In this document: positions 18,957 to 29,668 of the stretch, piece by piece
Layout of the letters: each line of letters opens with the position of its first letter
Position numbering within the stretch: position 1 is the first letter of the stretch
From: Alphaproteobacteria bacterium
GTDB taxonomy: Bacteria > Pseudomonadota > Alphaproteobacteria > Rhodobacterales > Rhodobacteraceae
Assembly (NCBI GenBank): GCA_030425145.1
Contig: JAUHVK010000008.1
Location: 62,001-126,000, forward strand
DNA: 64,000 bases
Direction: 5' to 3'
Notes under the pieces: model-generated
Seen by the model: the letters and a program-made list of their open reading frames with translations, nothing else
The model's database searches: none
What the model was told of the DNA's origin: nothing
Program-made: the position numbers and the translations under genes

Positions 18957-19694
18957 ATGTTCGATCTGACAGGCAAAACCGCGTTGATCACTGGCGCTTC
19001 GGGGGGCATCGGTGGCGAGATCGCCCGCGCGCTGCACGCTGCTGGGGCCACGGTGGGCCTTTCCGGCACTCGCACCGAACCGCTTGAGGCGCTTGCCGCC
19101 GAATTGGGGGATCGTACCCATGTCCTGCCCTGCAACCTCAGCGATGCGGAGGCCGTCGCGGCCCTGCCGAAACAGGCAGCGGACGCGATGGGCGGCGTCG
19201 ATATCCTTGTGAACAATGCGGGCATCACCCGGGATAACCTGTTCATGCGCATGTCGGACGAGGAATGGCAGTCGGTGATCGACGTGAACCTGACCGCCAC
19301 CTTCAAGCTCTGCAAAGGCGTGCTGCGCGGCATGATGAAGGCACGTTGGGGCCGCATCGTGAACATTTCTTCCGTTGTGGGGGCGACCGGAAATCCGGGG
19401 CAGGGCAACTATGCAGCCGCCAAAGCCGGCATGGTCGGCATGTCCAAATCGCTGGCCTATGAGGTCGCCAGCCGTGGCATCACCGTCAACGCAGTGGCCC
19501 CCGGCTTCATCGAAACTGCGATGACCGACAAGCTGACCGCTGACCAGAAATCGGCCATCCTCGGACAGATTCCCTCGGGCCGCATGGGCACCCCCGCCGA
19601 GATCGCCGCAGCGGTTCTTTACCTTTCGAGCACTGAGGCCGCCTATGTCACAGGCACCACGCTGCATGTGAATGGCGGCATGGCAATGCTCTGA
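18957..19694 (+). CDS. fabG: 3-oxoacyl-ACP reductase
   Basis: MFDLTGKTALITGASGGIGGEIA...NNAGITRDNLFMRM...GNYAAAKAGMVGMSKSLAYE. Confidence 0.96.
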   Translation: MFDLTGKTALITGASGGIGGEIARALHAAGATVGLSGTRTEPLEALAAELGDRTHVLPCNLSDAEAVAALPKQAADAMGGVDILVNNAGITRDNLFMRMSDEEWQSVIDVNLTATFKLCKGVLRGMMKARWGRIVNISSVVGATGNPGQGNYAAAKAGMVGMSKSLAYEVASRGITVNAVAPGFIETAMTDKLTADQKSAILGQIPSGRMGTPAEIAAAVLYLSSTEAAYVTGTTLHVNGGMAML

Positions 19695-19781
19695 TTTCAT
19701 GGGGGAAAGCAGAGCTTTGCAGGTGCAGAAACCGCTGAAAAGCTACATCTTTTCCCCAAAATATCTTTGCATTGAAAGCGT

Positions 19782-19809
19782 TTGCCAACGCGATCCCATG
19801 TGCTATAGC
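19782..19809 (+). promoter_or_regulatory. candidate sigma70-type promoter upstream of acpP
   Basis: TTGCCA - 16 nt - TATAGC. Confidence 0.35.
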
Positions 19810-19964
19810 GGCGCAGGTTCTGGACCAGCCCACGCTTCCGAGGGCACACATGGTCAGTCGCGCCTCGAGCGGGACGCAAACCGAGGCCCGCAAGGGCAAG
19901 ATCAATTCCGCCCGGGCGAGGGCTAACCCGGCCACCGCGCCGACGAAACTGTGAGGAAAAAAAC

Positions 19965-20198
19965 ATGAGCGACGTCGCAGATCGCGTTAAGAAAATTGTT
20001 GTCGAGCACCTTGGTGTGGAAGAAGACAAGGTTGTTGAGAATGCGTCTTTCATCGACGATCTCGGCGCAGACAGCCTCGACACCGTCGAGCTGGTGATGG
20101 CCTTCGAAGAAGAGTTCGGCATCGAAATTCCGGACGACGCGGCTGAAACCATTCAGACTTTCGGCGACGCGGTGAAGTTCATCAACGACGCGCAGTAA
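19965..20198 (+). CDS. acpP: acyl carrier protein
   Basis: [58 protein letters not shown]. Confidence 0.98.
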   Translation: MSDVADRVKKIVVEHLGVEEDKVVENASFIDDLGADSLDTVELVMAFEEEFGIEIPDDAAETIQTFGDAVKFINDAQ

Positions 20199-20220
20199 CC
20201 GTCTGAATTTTGTGATTTTC

Positions 20221-20256
20221 GAAAAGCGCGCTCTGGGTCAGGGCGCGTTTTTCTTT
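20221..20256 (+). terminator. terminator after acpP
   Basis: GAAAAGCGCGC ... GGCGCGTTTTTCTTTT stem with T-tract. Confidence 0.7.
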
Positions 20257-20302
20257 TGCATGCCTGCGCGTGGCGGTCATGCGCGTTGGTGCAATACAGA
20301 AG

Positions 20303-21844
20303 TCACGAATAAAAATACGTATACGCGACGCGGTCAAAACTGCGGTTTTCCAAATCCTCGGGTTTGATCCAAAGCTGAATACTCCCGTTGGGGCTGCATA
20401 CCTGCGTGCCAAACCCGTAAGTGATCTGCAAAAGCAGCACGTTCTGCGCGGCGATGTCGTCGACTTGGGGCTGAATGCAGACGGGGGCACCCAGAAGCTG
20501 TGGCGGCTCAAGGGGTGTGCGATAGAACTGGTCGACCTCTTCACCAAGACCCTGCGTTTCGGCGTATAGCTTGCTGTCCCAGTAGGCGGTCACCAATTCG
20601 GGGTCCCGGCAGGCTTTCAACTTGTCCTCACTCATGCGCCGGACCCGCGCGATGGCTGTCTGGTCCCGATCCTTGTGTGTGGCAATGCGTTTCATGGCGG
20701 TCTGAAGAGCGGTCTTTGCAAGTTCCTTGGTTGTAAAGCTGTCCTTGTCGTGGCCGATGATCCAGCTGTCGATTGCATCGATGCCGATATGTTCGCCTTC
20801 GTCCGCGAGGAACGTGTTGATCTCATTCAGGAATTCGAAGAACCGCCGTGCCGTTTCGACGGGAACATTCCCTGTGCGGGATTGGGCGTAGGACATCCAT
20901 TTCTTGGCCCGTGTATCGAATTTCCCACCTTCCGGGATCTTCGGCTTTGTGAACTTGGTTTTCCAGCCCGCAGGCCCGGGCTTGTTGTATTCCGCAGCTT
21001 TGACGGTTCTGCGGTTTTCCTCGAAGACGCGCAGCAAAACGCGCAGCTGTTCGTTGTCTCCGACCTGGGCCAGATAGCGCTTTCCGTGCTTCAGCCCCAG
21101 GTCAAGGCTCTCGATCTGGAACTGCTTTGACCATTCAAAGATGAAATTCCACCCGAACAGCCCCTTGTCGAGGATGGGAAAGTCCCACCAGAAGCGCGTG
21201 TCCATTTGCTGCGCGTAAAGATGGTACCTGTCCATGGGTTCGGGCAAAGGGCTCTGATCCAATGCCTGCGCAACAAGGTTCTTGCTCAAGGCGTTGATGG
21301 CACTCAGATCCTCTTTGCTGATAGTGCCAAGGTGCGTGCTGAGCCCGTCAATCCATCGCACCGTCAGGAAGGGGATCAGATCGGCGTAGTGGCGGTAAAG
21401 CAGACGCCCACATGGAGAGAGGCCCACCGTGTCGATCCAATAGGCTGACCAGTTGAATTCCTCTTCGCGCAGATCGCCAAGGCTATCGGGCGGCTCCCGT
21501 TCGGGCAGGTGTGACACGTCGTGGGGGACATAAATGACCCGAGCATCGCCCTGATAGACAAAATCGCCAAAGAGCGGGAGAAAGAAGAAAAGGGTTCCGT
21601 GTTCCGGCAGTTGGTCGAGGGTATAGCTCTTGCCATCCTGTTCGAAACGACGCGGCACCAGATCGAGATTGACCTGCGCGTAAAACACCAGACCCTCGGG
21701 CCACTCATAGTCCTCGGGCAACCGCGGCTTTCCGCCCAGCGTGACCGCCGCGCCGGAACCGCCAAGGTTCGAAGGCCGGGGCCTGAGGAAAAGGGCGGGT
21801 GCCAGATCAATCCGTTCTTGGAAATCTTGTGCCATTTTGTGCAT
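20303..21844 (-). CDS. DUF1963 (YwqG-like) domain protein
   Basis: LRPRPSNLGGSGAAVTLGGKPRLPEDYEWPEGLVFYAQVNLDLVP and GTLFFFLPLFGDF. Confidence 0.7.
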   Translation of the reverse strand: MHKMAQDFQERIDLAPALFLRPRPSNLGGSGAAVTLGGKPRLPEDYEWPEGLVFYAQVNLDLVPRRFEQDGKSYTLDQLPEHGTLFFFLPLFGDFVYQGDARVIYVPHDVSHLPEREPPDSLGDLREEEFNWSAYWIDTVGLSPCGRLLYRHYADLIPFLTVRWIDGLSTHLGTISKEDLSAINALSKNLVAQALDQSPLPEPMDRYHLYAQQMDTRFWWDFPILDKGLFGWNFIFEWSKQFQIESLDLGLKHGKRYLAQVGDNEQLRVLLRVFEENRRTVKAAEYNKPGPAGWKTKFTKPKIPEGGKFDTRAKKWMSYAQSRTGNVPVETARRFFEFLNEINTFLADEGEHIGIDAIDSWIIGHDKDSFTTKELAKTALQTAMKRIATHKDRDQTAIARVRRMSEDKLKACRDPELVTAYWDSKLYAETQGLGEEVDQFYRTPLEPPQLLGAPVCIQPQVDDIAAQNVLLLQITYGFGTQVCSPNGSIQLWIKPEDLENRSFDRVAYTYFYS

Positions 21845-21968
21845 CTCGCAACAAAGTCATACTCTTACCGTTCAAACCTGATCGTGTCGGAACGCGGTAA
21901 GACTATGTCGGCACGTCGGTGATTTGAGGGCAGTCAGACCTGCGCGTTTGCCTTGTTTTCAATGTGGG

Positions 21969-22799
21969 TCAGTTGGGCGTTTTCGAGGGTCGTTTTTGCG
22001 CCTTCTCCACCGCCTTGGCCGCATCCCACAGCGCGTCCATCTCGGCCAGAGTGCTGTCCTTCGGCGTGCGCCCCTCTGCCGCCAGCGCCGCTTCGATACT
22101 CTCGAACCGGCGGGTGAACTTGGCATTGGTGGCGCGCAGGGCGGCTTCGGGATCAAGCCCCATGTGGCGTCCAAGATTGACCATCACGAACAGCAGATCC
22201 CCAAACTCCTCGAACCGTTCGTCCGCGTCCCGCACCTCGCGCAATTCCTGCGCTTCCTCGACGATCTTGTCCAAGACCTCGTCCGTGGACGGCCAATCAA
22301 ACCCGACCCTTGCCGCGCGGTTCTGGAGCTTCAACGCCCGCGTCAGGGCGGGCAGCCCCTTGGCCACACCGTCCAGCACGCCAGTTTCCTGCTTGCCTGC
22401 GCGCTCCGCCGCCTTGATCTTTTCCCAGTCCAGCACCTGCTGTTCAGCGGATTTATCCCGGCTTTCGTCACCGAACACATGCGGGTGCCGCGCCACCATC
22501 TTGTCCGAGATCGCATTGGCCACGTCGTCGAAGCTGAACATGCCGGCCTCTTCGGCCATCTGCGTGTGATAGACCGACTGGAGCAGCAGATCGCCCAATT
22601 CGCCCTTCAACTCGTCCCACGCCTCGCGCTCGATCGCATCGGCCACTTCGTAGGCTTCCTCGATCGTATAGGGGGCGATTGACGCGAAATCCTGTTCGAT
22701 GTCCCACGGGCAGCCGGTTTCGGGGTCACGCAGGCGGCGCATGATCTCCAGCAACCGGGGCATCCCGCCTTTGGGGTCATGGATCAGGTCATCGGACAT
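21969..22799 (-). CDS. mazG: nucleoside triphosphate pyrophosphohydrolase
   Basis: MRRLRDPETGCPWDIEQDFASIAPYTIEEAYEVADAIE; start placed at MSDDLIHDPKGG (22799). Confidence 0.95.
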   Translation of the reverse strand: MSDDLIHDPKGGMPRLLEIMRRLRDPETGCPWDIEQDFASIAPYTIEEAYEVADAIEREAWDELKGELGDLLLQSVYHTQMAEEAGMFSFDDVANAISDKMVARHPHVFGDESRDKSAEQQVLDWEKIKAAERAGKQETGVLDGVAKGLPALTRALKLQNRAARVGFDWPSTDEVLDKIVEEAQELREVRDADERFEEFGDLLFVMVNLGRHMGLDPEAALRATNAKFTRRFESIEAALAAEGRTPKDSTLAEMDALWDAAKAVEKAQKRPSKTPN

Positions 22800-22862
22800 T
22801 GCAGGCCTCCGTGCTTCGGGATTAGATGCAGGGATGCGGCATGAACGCGAAGGAGTCCACCC

Positions 22863-24023
22863 ATGGCCATCATCAACCGGATCGGGGATTTCGCCGAAGA
22901 CATGACGGCTTGGCGGCGGCATCTGCACATGCACCCCGAGCTGAGCCTCGATTGCCATCAGACGGCGGCGTTTGTGGTCGAAAGGCTCAAGGAGTTTGGT
23001 GTCGATGAAATCCATGAACGCATCGCGCAGTCCGGTGTCGTGGCGCTGATCCACGGGCAGGGCCATGGCCCTGTCACCGGCCTGCGTGCCGATATGGACG
23101 CTTTGCCCATCGAGGAAACCACCGGCGTCGATTATGCCTCGACCGTCCCCGGCAAGATGCACGCCTGTGGTCATGACGGCCACACGACGATGCTGCTGGG
23201 CGCGGCCCGGTATCTGGCCGAGACCCGCAAGTTCAAAGGCACCGTCGCTCTGATCTTTCAACCGGCCGAGGAAACCGTGGGCGGAGCGCGCATCATGGTC
23301 GAGGAAGGCATCATGGAGCGCTTCGGCATCGAAGAGGTCTACGCGCTGCATACTGATCCTTTTGGTGAGGTTGGCGTGTTCAACACCTGCCCGGGGCCGA
23401 TCATGGCGGCGGTCGATGATTTCGAAATCACCATCACCGGCAAGGGCGGGCACGGGGCCTTTCCCCACACGACACTCGATCCGGTGCCTTGCGGTCTCGC
23501 CATCGGGCAGGCTCTGCAATCCATCGTGTCGCGCAACGCTGATCCGCGCCTGCCGCTGGTTGTGTCGCTGACCATCGTGCAGACCGGCAGCGCCACCAAC
23601 GTGATCCCGGAAACCATGCGCCTTGCTGGAACCGTGCGCAGTTTTGACCCCGATCTGCGCGACATGGTGGAACGCCGCTTCGGCGAGATCGTCGCCGGTC
23701 AGGCGGCCAGCTATGGGGTTGAGGCCAAGCTTGACTACATCCGAAACTACCCGGCCACCATCAACCACCAGAGCCAGACAGAGTTTGCAGTGCGCGTGGC
23801 ACAGGAGGTTGTGGGCGACGGTAACGTCATCAGCGACCGTCAGCCCGAAATGGGGGCCGAGGATTTCTCCTACATGCTGGAAAAACGCCCCGGCAGTTAT
23901 CTGATGTTGGGGCAGGGGATCGGACCGTCCTGCCACCACCCGGCGTTCAATTTCAACGACGAGGTTTCGACCATCGGTGCGTCCTTCTTCGCGCGGCTCA
24001 TCGAAACACGGCACGGAGTGTGA
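22863..24023 (+). CDS. M20 family amidohydrolase (hippurate hydrolase-like)
   Basis: GLRADMDALPIEETTGVDYASTVPGKMHACGHDGHTTMLLGAARYLAE; QPAEETVGGARIMVEEG. Confidence 0.94.
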   Translation: MAIINRIGDFAEDMTAWRRHLHMHPELSLDCHQTAAFVVERLKEFGVDEIHERIAQSGVVALIHGQGHGPVTGLRADMDALPIEETTGVDYASTVPGKMHACGHDGHTTMLLGAARYLAETRKFKGTVALIFQPAEETVGGARIMVEEGIMERFGIEEVYALHTDPFGEVGVFNTCPGPIMAAVDDFEITITGKGGHGAFPHTTLDPVPCGLAIGQALQSIVSRNADPRLPLVVSLTIVQTGSATNVIPETMRLAGTVRSFDPDLRDMVERRFGEIVAGQAASYGVEAKLDYIRNYPATINHQSQTEFAVRVAQEVVGDGNVISDRQPEMGAEDFSYMLEKRPGSYLMLGQGIGPSCHHPAFNFNDEVSTIGASFFARLIETRHGV

Positions 24024-24026
24024 TCC

Positions 24027-24989
24027 ATGGCGCTTGAAGACGCAAAAAACCAGATCGACCATGCGTTTACCCGCGATGACCTGAAGGGCGCGAGTTTCGA
24101 AAACGTGTTCGGGGGCGCCCCGTCTTTCCTGCGCCGGAAATACACCAAAGACCTTCGTGACGTGGATATTGCGGTCACCGGCGTGCCTTTCGATCAGGCG
24201 GTGACCAACCGCACCGGAACGCGGCTTGGCCCACGTGCCATCCGAGAGGCGTCGCTGTTGCAGCCCTGCGATGCCCCCTATGGCTGGGGCTACAACGTGC
24301 TCGAAGAGTTCGCGATTGCCGATTACGGCGATGTGGCCTTCGACTACGCCAAGGTCTCCGAATTTCCGGAAACGTTGAAAAACCACATCGCGGGTATTCT
24401 TTCGCAGGACACCGCGACGGTCACGCTGGGGGGCGATCATTATATCACCCTGCCGATCCTCGAGGCCTATGCCGAAAAATACGGCCCCCTGAGCCTTTTG
24501 CAGTTTGACGCCCATACAGACACCTGGGCCGATGACGATATGGAGCGGATTGACCACGGGACGTTCCTCTACAAGGCCGTGAAGCTGGGCCTCGTGGACC
24601 CAACGCGCTCGGTTCAGGTTGGCATTCGCACCGACAACCCTGACACGCTGGGCTTCAACATCATCGACGCGCGCGAGATGCACCGCATCGGGCCAGAAGC
24701 GGTGGCGGAACAGATCTGCGAAATCCTCAAGGATTATCCGACCTACCTGACATTCGACATCGACTGTCTTGATCCGGCTTACGCTCCCGGCACCGGCACT
24801 CCTGTCTGGGGTGGGCCGTCCAGCGTCGACATTGCCGCGATCCTGCGAAATATCGCCGGGATTGAACTGATGGGGGGCGACGTGGTTGAAGTCAGCCCGC
24901 CTTTCGATACATCAGGCATCACAGCTGTTGCGGGCGCCCATGTGGCAACCGAAATTCTGTCACTCTGGGGCTGGACCCGCAGAGCCTGA
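24027..24989 (+). CDS. speB: agmatinase / ureohydrolase family
   Basis: VTLGGDHYITLPIL, LLQFDAHTDTW, YLTFDIDCLDPAYAPGTGTPVWGG. Confidence 0.9.
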   Translation: MALEDAKNQIDHAFTRDDLKGASFENVFGGAPSFLRRKYTKDLRDVDIAVTGVPFDQAVTNRTGTRLGPRAIREASLLQPCDAPYGWGYNVLEEFAIADYGDVAFDYAKVSEFPETLKNHIAGILSQDTATVTLGGDHYITLPILEAYAEKYGPLSLLQFDAHTDTWADDDMERIDHGTFLYKAVKLGLVDPTRSVQVGIRTDNPDTLGFNIIDAREMHRIGPEAVAEQICEILKDYPTYLTFDIDCLDPAYAPGTGTPVWGGPSSVDIAAILRNIAGIELMGGDVVEVSPPFDTSGITAVAGAHVATEILSLWGWTRRA

Positions 24990-25046
24990 AAGTAAGTACA
25001 AGTGTTCAAAGGGCAGGTGCCCTGTTGAAGCAAGGAAAAGGACGAC

Positions 25047-25451
25047 GTGAAAGTGTTTTTCTGGGCGGTGATCTTGATCATTGCCGGGGGCTTGGCGTGG
25101 ATTCGGCTGGCGCCATCCGACCCGGCTGTCTGGCATATCGACCCCAAGGTGACCGCAGATCAGGATCTGGCCGGAGGCGTACGCCGCCGCATTCCCGCCG
25201 AAGATGACACCTTTGCCGAGCTCGATCGCATCATCCTTGCCACCCCGCGTACAGAAGTGCTTGCTGGCAGCATCGAAGAGGGAAAGGTGACCTACGTCAC
25301 GCGGTCCCAATGGATGGGCTTCCCGGATTACACCACCGTCATGCAGGAAGAGGACATTCTTGAACTGTTCGCCCGGCTGCGCTTTGGCCAGTCCGACATG
25401 GGGGTGAACAAGGCGCGCGTCGATGGTTGGCTGGAGCAGTTGAAGAACTGA
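25047..25451 (+). CDS. DUF1499 domain protein
   Basis: N-terminal TM, SDPAVWHIDP..., YVTRSQWMGFPDYTTVM, FARLRFGQSDMGVNKARVDGWLEQL. Confidence 0.75.
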   Translation: MKVFFWAVILIIAGGLAWIRLAPSDPAVWHIDPKVTADQDLAGGVRRRIPAEDDTFAELDRIILATPRTEVLAGSIEEGKVTYVTRSQWMGFPDYTTVMQEEDILELFARLRFGQSDMGVNKARVDGWLEQLKN

Positions 25452-25576
25452 GCCGCTGATCTGACGCGCAGGCGTGATCTTTACTGTTTTGCAATCGCAC
25501 CTCGCCAACTATGCTTCTTAGCATCAGATGCGCAGTGCGCCCCAATGCGCTGTCGCCGACTAACGGAGGATGCATC

Positions 25577-25963
25577 ATGAAGCCTTCGGCGCCTGCTTTG
25601 CTTCTGTCACTCTGTCTGCCAATCGCTAGCCTCTCTGACCCCGCCACCGAATGCGACGGCAGCAGCCAGGTTGAAATCGGCGCCTGCGTATCCGACACGC
25701 TGGCCCGCGTGGACGCGACGATCGAGATTTACCTCGGCTTTGCCAAAAACTCTGCCGCTGAATTGGACAACGTCACCGGCAGGACGGTGACCGTGCCCGC
25801 ATTGGAGGCTGCACAGGCGGCCTGGGTGGCCTATCGCGACGCGCAATGCGAGTATGTAGGCGCGACCTTCGGTGGTGGCTCTGGCACCGGCATTGCCATC
25901 AACGCCTGCAAGATTGAACTCGGGCGCGACCGGGTCCGTGAGTTGATGCGCCACCTTCAATAA
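25577..25963 (+). CDS. LprI-like (DUF1311) periplasmic protein
   Basis: Signal peptide; [29 protein letters not shown] lysozyme-inhibitor-LprI pattern; start at 25577. Confidence 0.75.
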   Translation: MKPSAPALLLSLCLPIASLSDPATECDGSSQVEIGACVSDTLARVDATIEIYLGFAKNSAAELDNVTGRTVTVPALEAAQAAWVAYRDAQCEYVGATFGGGSGTGIAINACKIELGRDRVRELMRHLQ

Positions 25964-26055
25964 ACGGTCTTTGCCCAGTCTTTGACGCAACAGGCGCTTG
26001 GCCAAAGACACATATCGTCCTTGACCACCCGCAGGACTTCCACCAAACCCAGCGC

Positions 26056-27102
26056 ATGATCCCCGAAGACCGCCTGCACCAGATCACATCGCGTTTTGAA
26101 TACCTTGAGGCCCAGATGGCCGAAGGGTCCGGCGATATTGCCGCCATCGGGAAGGAATATTCCGACCTGCGCCCGGTGGTGGATCAGATCAGCGAATGGA
26201 AACAGGTCCGCGCCGATTTGGCCGAAGCCGAAGCCATGCTCGACGACCCCGAGATGCGGGAACTCGCGCAAGAGGAACTGCCCGCACTCAAGGCCCGTCT
26301 GCCAGAGGTCGAACACGCGTTACAGCTCGCGCTCCTGCCCAAGGACAAGGCCGACGCGCGCCCGGCGATGCTTGAGATCCGACCGGGCACGGGCGGAGAA
26401 GAGGCTGCGCTTTTTGCCGGAGATCTGCTCCGCATGTACCAGCGCTATTCCGAGGCGCGCGGCTGGCGGTTCGAAATTATCGAAGAACAATCAACTGAGA
26501 TTGGCGGCATCAAGGAAGTGGTCGCACATATCACCGGCGATAACGTCTTTGCCCGCCTCAAGTTCGAATCCGGCGTCCATCGTGTCCAGCGCGTGCCCGA
26601 GACCGAAAGCGGTGGGCGTATCCACACCTCTGCTGCCACTGTCGCCGTTCTGCCCGAGGCCGAAGACGTGGATATCCAGATCAACGCCAACGACCTTCGG
26701 ATCGACACCATGCGCAGTTCCGGCGCCGGCGGCCAGCACGTCAACACCACCGATTCGGCGGTGCGGATCACACACATCCCCAGCGGAATCGTCGTGACCA
26801 GTTCCGAGAAATCCCAGCACCGCAACCGCGAAATCGCGATGCAGGTGTTGCGCACACGCCTTTTCGACATGGAGCGGCAAAAGGTCGATGCCGAACGCTC
26901 GGCTGATCGCAAATCCCAAGTCGGCAGCGGAGATCGATCGGAACGCATCCGCACCTACAACTTCCCGCAGGGGCGGTTGACCGACCACCGCATCGGGTTG
27001 ACGCTCTACAAGCTCGACGCGGTCATGGCAGGCGATCTCGATGAAATCATCGACGCGCTGACCGCTGATGCACAGGCCACGCTGCTGGCCGAGATGACAT
27101 GA
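26056..27102 (+). CDS. prfA: peptide chain release factor 1
   Basis: [33 protein letters not shown] (GGQ motif); [18 protein letters not shown]. Confidence 0.97.
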   Translation: MIPEDRLHQITSRFEYLEAQMAEGSGDIAAIGKEYSDLRPVVDQISEWKQVRADLAEAEAMLDDPEMRELAQEELPALKARLPEVEHALQLALLPKDKADARPAMLEIRPGTGGEEAALFAGDLLRMYQRYSEARGWRFEIIEEQSTEIGGIKEVVAHITGDNVFARLKFESGVHRVQRVPETESGGRIHTSAATVAVLPEAEDVDIQINANDLRIDTMRSSGAGGQHVNTTDSAVRITHIPSGIVVTSSEKSQHRNREIAMQVLRTRLFDMERQKVDAERSADRKSQVGSGDRSERIRTYNFPQGRLTDHRIGLTLYKLDAVMAGDLDEIIDALTADAQATLLAEMT

Positions 27103-27926
27103 CGCACGACCCGAAAGAGGTGTTGCACGACGCGCGCCGCAAGCTGGAGGTCGCAGGTTCTCCCAGTCCCGCGCGCGACGCCAGCGCTCTGATGGACAAG
27201 GTGCAAGGCGACGCCCCGCCATGGACACCCCTTAGCGACGCACAACTGGCCGAGTTGCAAGGATACATTCAGCGCCGTGCGCGGCGCGAACCCGTCAGCC
27301 AAATCGTCGGCAAACGCTCTTTCTGGATGCACGAGTTCGAAGTGACCGCCAATGTGCTTGATCCGCGCCCGGACACCGAAACGCTGGTGGAAGCGGCGCT
27401 GGCGCAGCCTTATACCTCGGTGCTCGACCTTGGTACCGGGTCGGGCTGTATCCTGCTGTCGTTGCTGCATGAACGCCCCGAAGCGCGTGGGGTGGGTACG
27501 GACATTTCAGACGCTGCTCTGGAAGTGGCGCGGCGCAATGCAAACAGGGTTGGGGTGGCAGACCGAGTGGACTGGGCCGTGTCCGACTGGTTTTCCAACG
27601 TATCGGGCCGCTTTGACCTCATCGTGTCGAACCCCCCCTACATCGCGCAGGACGAGATGCCCGACCTTGCGCCCGAGCTTTCCTACGAGCCGCGCATCGC
27701 CCTGACCGACGAAGCTGATGGCCTGAGCGCCTATCGTACGATTGCGGCACAGGCGCCCAACCACCTCGTCCCCGGTGGGCGACTTCTGGTGGAAATCGGC
27801 CTGACACAAGGGGCTGCAGTCATGGCGCTTTTCACACAGGCGGGCTTTGCGGAAGTTATGCTCCACCCGGACCTTGATGGCCGCGACAGGGTGGTTTCTG
27901 GCGTATTCCTGCCGCAAACCGACTGA
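27099..27926 (+). CDS. prmC: release factor glutamine methyltransferase
   Basis: [34 protein letters not shown] overlap with prfA. Confidence 0.96.
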   Translation: MTHDPKEVLHDARRKLEVAGSPSPARDASALMDKVQGDAPPWTPLSDAQLAELQGYIQRRARREPVSQIVGKRSFWMHEFEVTANVLDPRPDTETLVEAALAQPYTSVLDLGTGSGCILLSLLHERPEARGVGTDISDAALEVARRNANRVGVADRVDWAVSDWFSNVSGRFDLIVSNPPYIAQDEMPDLAPELSYEPRIALTDEADGLSAYRTIAAQAPNHLVPGGRLLVEIGLTQGAAVMALFTQAGFAEVMLHPDLDGRDRVVSGVFLPQTD

Positions 27927-28135
27927 TAATCCGCAAAATCCACAGGTTTTTGATTAAATTATACTTGTAAGCAGCGGTCGGACGTGGTTACTCGGACTTA
28001 CCGCAGCGGTCGAGGCAGGTTTGCACCCCTCTCGCGCGGTCGTTAAGCCCAAACATGGATGCCATTGCACAGGACCCGCGCACAAAGCGCACACAGCAAT
28101 CGCACAACAGCTGAAAGAAGGCTGGAAAGTTACAG

Positions 28136-28696
28136 ATGCGTTCTTCAAACAAACGTTCGCGGAATAAAAGTAACCGCAACCGTACCAATTCCGTCGGTAA
28201 TGTCGTCAACCGCGTGTTCGACAGCTCAGGCCCCGAAGGCAAGGTGCGCGGTACCCCACAGCAAATCATTGACAAATACAATCAGCTCGCACGCGATGCG
28301 CAGCTGAGCAATGATCGCGTGAATGCGGAAAACTTCCAGCAGCACGCCGAACATTACATGCGCCTGCTCAGCGAGGCGCAGCGCGAACAGGATGCGCGCC
28401 GCGAACAGCAAGAGCGCGAAAACCGCGACCGTCAGGCGCAACGTGACGCCGAACGCGCATCGCGTGCCGAACAGGACGATGCGGCAAAGCCGTCAAATGA
28501 TCCGTCCGATGCCCCGCAGCCGGATGTGATCGACACCAGCGACGACAGCAATGACAGTGGGCTGGTTGAAACACCCGAGGCGAAGGCCGAGGAAAAACCG
28601 AAAAAACCACGCGCCCCGCGCAAACCGCGCAAGAAACCGGAACCCAAAGCCGAAGAGGCGCCGGTCGAACAGGCCACGCCGGACGCGGCGGAATAA
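28136..28696 (+). CDS. DUF4167 domain protein, basic low-complexity C-terminus
   Basis: NRVFDSSGPEGKVRGTPQQIIDKYNQLARDAQLSNDRVNAENFQQHAEHYMRLL. Confidence 0.88.
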   Translation: MRSSNKRSRNKSNRNRTNSVGNVVNRVFDSSGPEGKVRGTPQQIIDKYNQLARDAQLSNDRVNAENFQQHAEHYMRLLSEAQREQDARREQQERENRDRQAQRDAERASRAEQDDAAKPSNDPSDAPQPDVIDTSDDSNDSGLVETPEAKAEEKPKKPRAPRKPRKKPEPKAEEAPVEQATPDAAE

Positions 28697-28697
28697 C

Positions 28698-28729
28698 AAA
28701 AAAGCCGGGGATCGACCCCGGCTTTTTTC
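28698..28729. terminator. bidirectional Rho-independent terminator
   Basis: AAAAAAGCCGGGG-ATCG-ACCCCGGCTTTTTT between convergent genes. Confidence 0.92.
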
Positions 28730-28749
28730 TTGCCTGCTTGACTGCGGGA

Positions 28750-29586
28750 TTATGCCAGCCGTCGCGCCAAGGCGCAGAAGGCTTCGAGCGACACCCGCTC
28801 GGCTCGTTCGGTGGGTGGAATGCCAACCGCCGTCAGATGCTCTTCGATATCCGGCGAAAGCCCTTTAAGCGAAGCGCGCAGCATCTTGCGCCGTTGGTTA
28901 AAACCGGCCGCTACAACCCGCTCCAGCACTTTCGCATCCGCCTCGAACCGGGGTTCCTGCAGGGCGCGAAGATGCACCACGGCAGAGCTGACCTTTGGCG
29001 GTGGGCTGAACGCCTCAGGGGGCAGGTGCATCGCGATATGCGCATCACAGCGCCACTGTGCCAACACCGCCAGGCGGCCATAGGCCTTGTCGCCCGGTTT
29101 CGCGACGATGCGCTGTGCCACCTCTTTCTGGAACATCAGTGTCAGGCTGGTCCACACCGGCGGCCATTGCGCAGGTGTCAGCCAGCGCACCAGCAACTCG
29201 GTGCCCACATTGTAGGGCAGGTTGGCGCAGATCGCGATCGGCGGCGTCAGATGCGCCAGCGCATCCACCTCCAACGCATCGCCCCCTATCACCTCAAGCC
29301 GCCCCGGATAAGCCGCCGCAATCTCGGCCAGCGCAGGCAGGCATCGCGCGTCTTTCTCGACCGCGAGCACCTTGCGTGCGCCTTCGGCCAGCAGCCCGCG
29401 CGTCAGACCGCCGGGGCCGGGCCCGACCTCAAGCACATCCATGCCGGTCAGATCGCCCGCCTGCCGCGCGATCTTGGCGGTCAGGTTCAGGTCCAGCAGA
29501 AAGTTCTGCCCCAGCGACTTCTTCGCGCTCAGCCCGTGGGTCGCGATCACCTCGCGAAGGGGGGGCAACCCGTCAATCGCCGCCAT
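28750..29586 (-). CDS. ksgA: 16S rRNA dimethyladenosine transferase
   Basis: [62 protein letters not shown]. Confidence 0.97.
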   Translation of the reverse strand: MAAIDGLPPLREVIATHGLSAKKSLGQNFLLDLNLTAKIARQAGDLTGMDVLEVGPGPGGLTRGLLAEGARKVLAVEKDARCLPALAEIAAAYPGRLEVIGGDALEVDALAHLTPPIAICANLPYNVGTELLVRWLTPAQWPPVWTSLTLMFQKEVAQRIVAKPGDKAYGRLAVLAQWRCDAHIAMHLPPEAFSPPPKVSSAVVHLRALQEPRFEADAKVLERVVAAGFNQRRKMLRASLKGLSPDIEEHLTAVGIPPTERAERVSLEAFCALARRLA

Positions 29587-29611
29587 GACAGTCTCCGGTT
29601 ACAGAGCGCCA

Positions 29612-29642
29612 CCCCTGCTTCTTCTTTTCAAAAATATGCAAA
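29612..29642 (-). repeat. intergenic repeat CCCCTGCTTCTTCTTTTCAAAAATATGCAAA
   Basis: Near-identical to both arms of the inverted repeat at 61266-61337. Confidence 0.7.
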
Positions 29643-29668
29643 TTCCGTCCCATCCGTTCGTGCGCCGT

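Noticed and set aside
21969-24683. 904-aa minus-strand ORF spanning mazG and antisense to the M20 amidohydrolase and agmatinase
   Set aside because: Only the C-terminal MSDDLIHDPKGG... part (21969-22799) is MazG-like. The rest is a GC-driven mirror of strong + strand genes.
28590-28690. Proline/lysine-rich low-complexity segment suggesting a tandem repeat
   Set aside because: It is the basic C-terminal tail of the DUF4167 protein, typical of that family.
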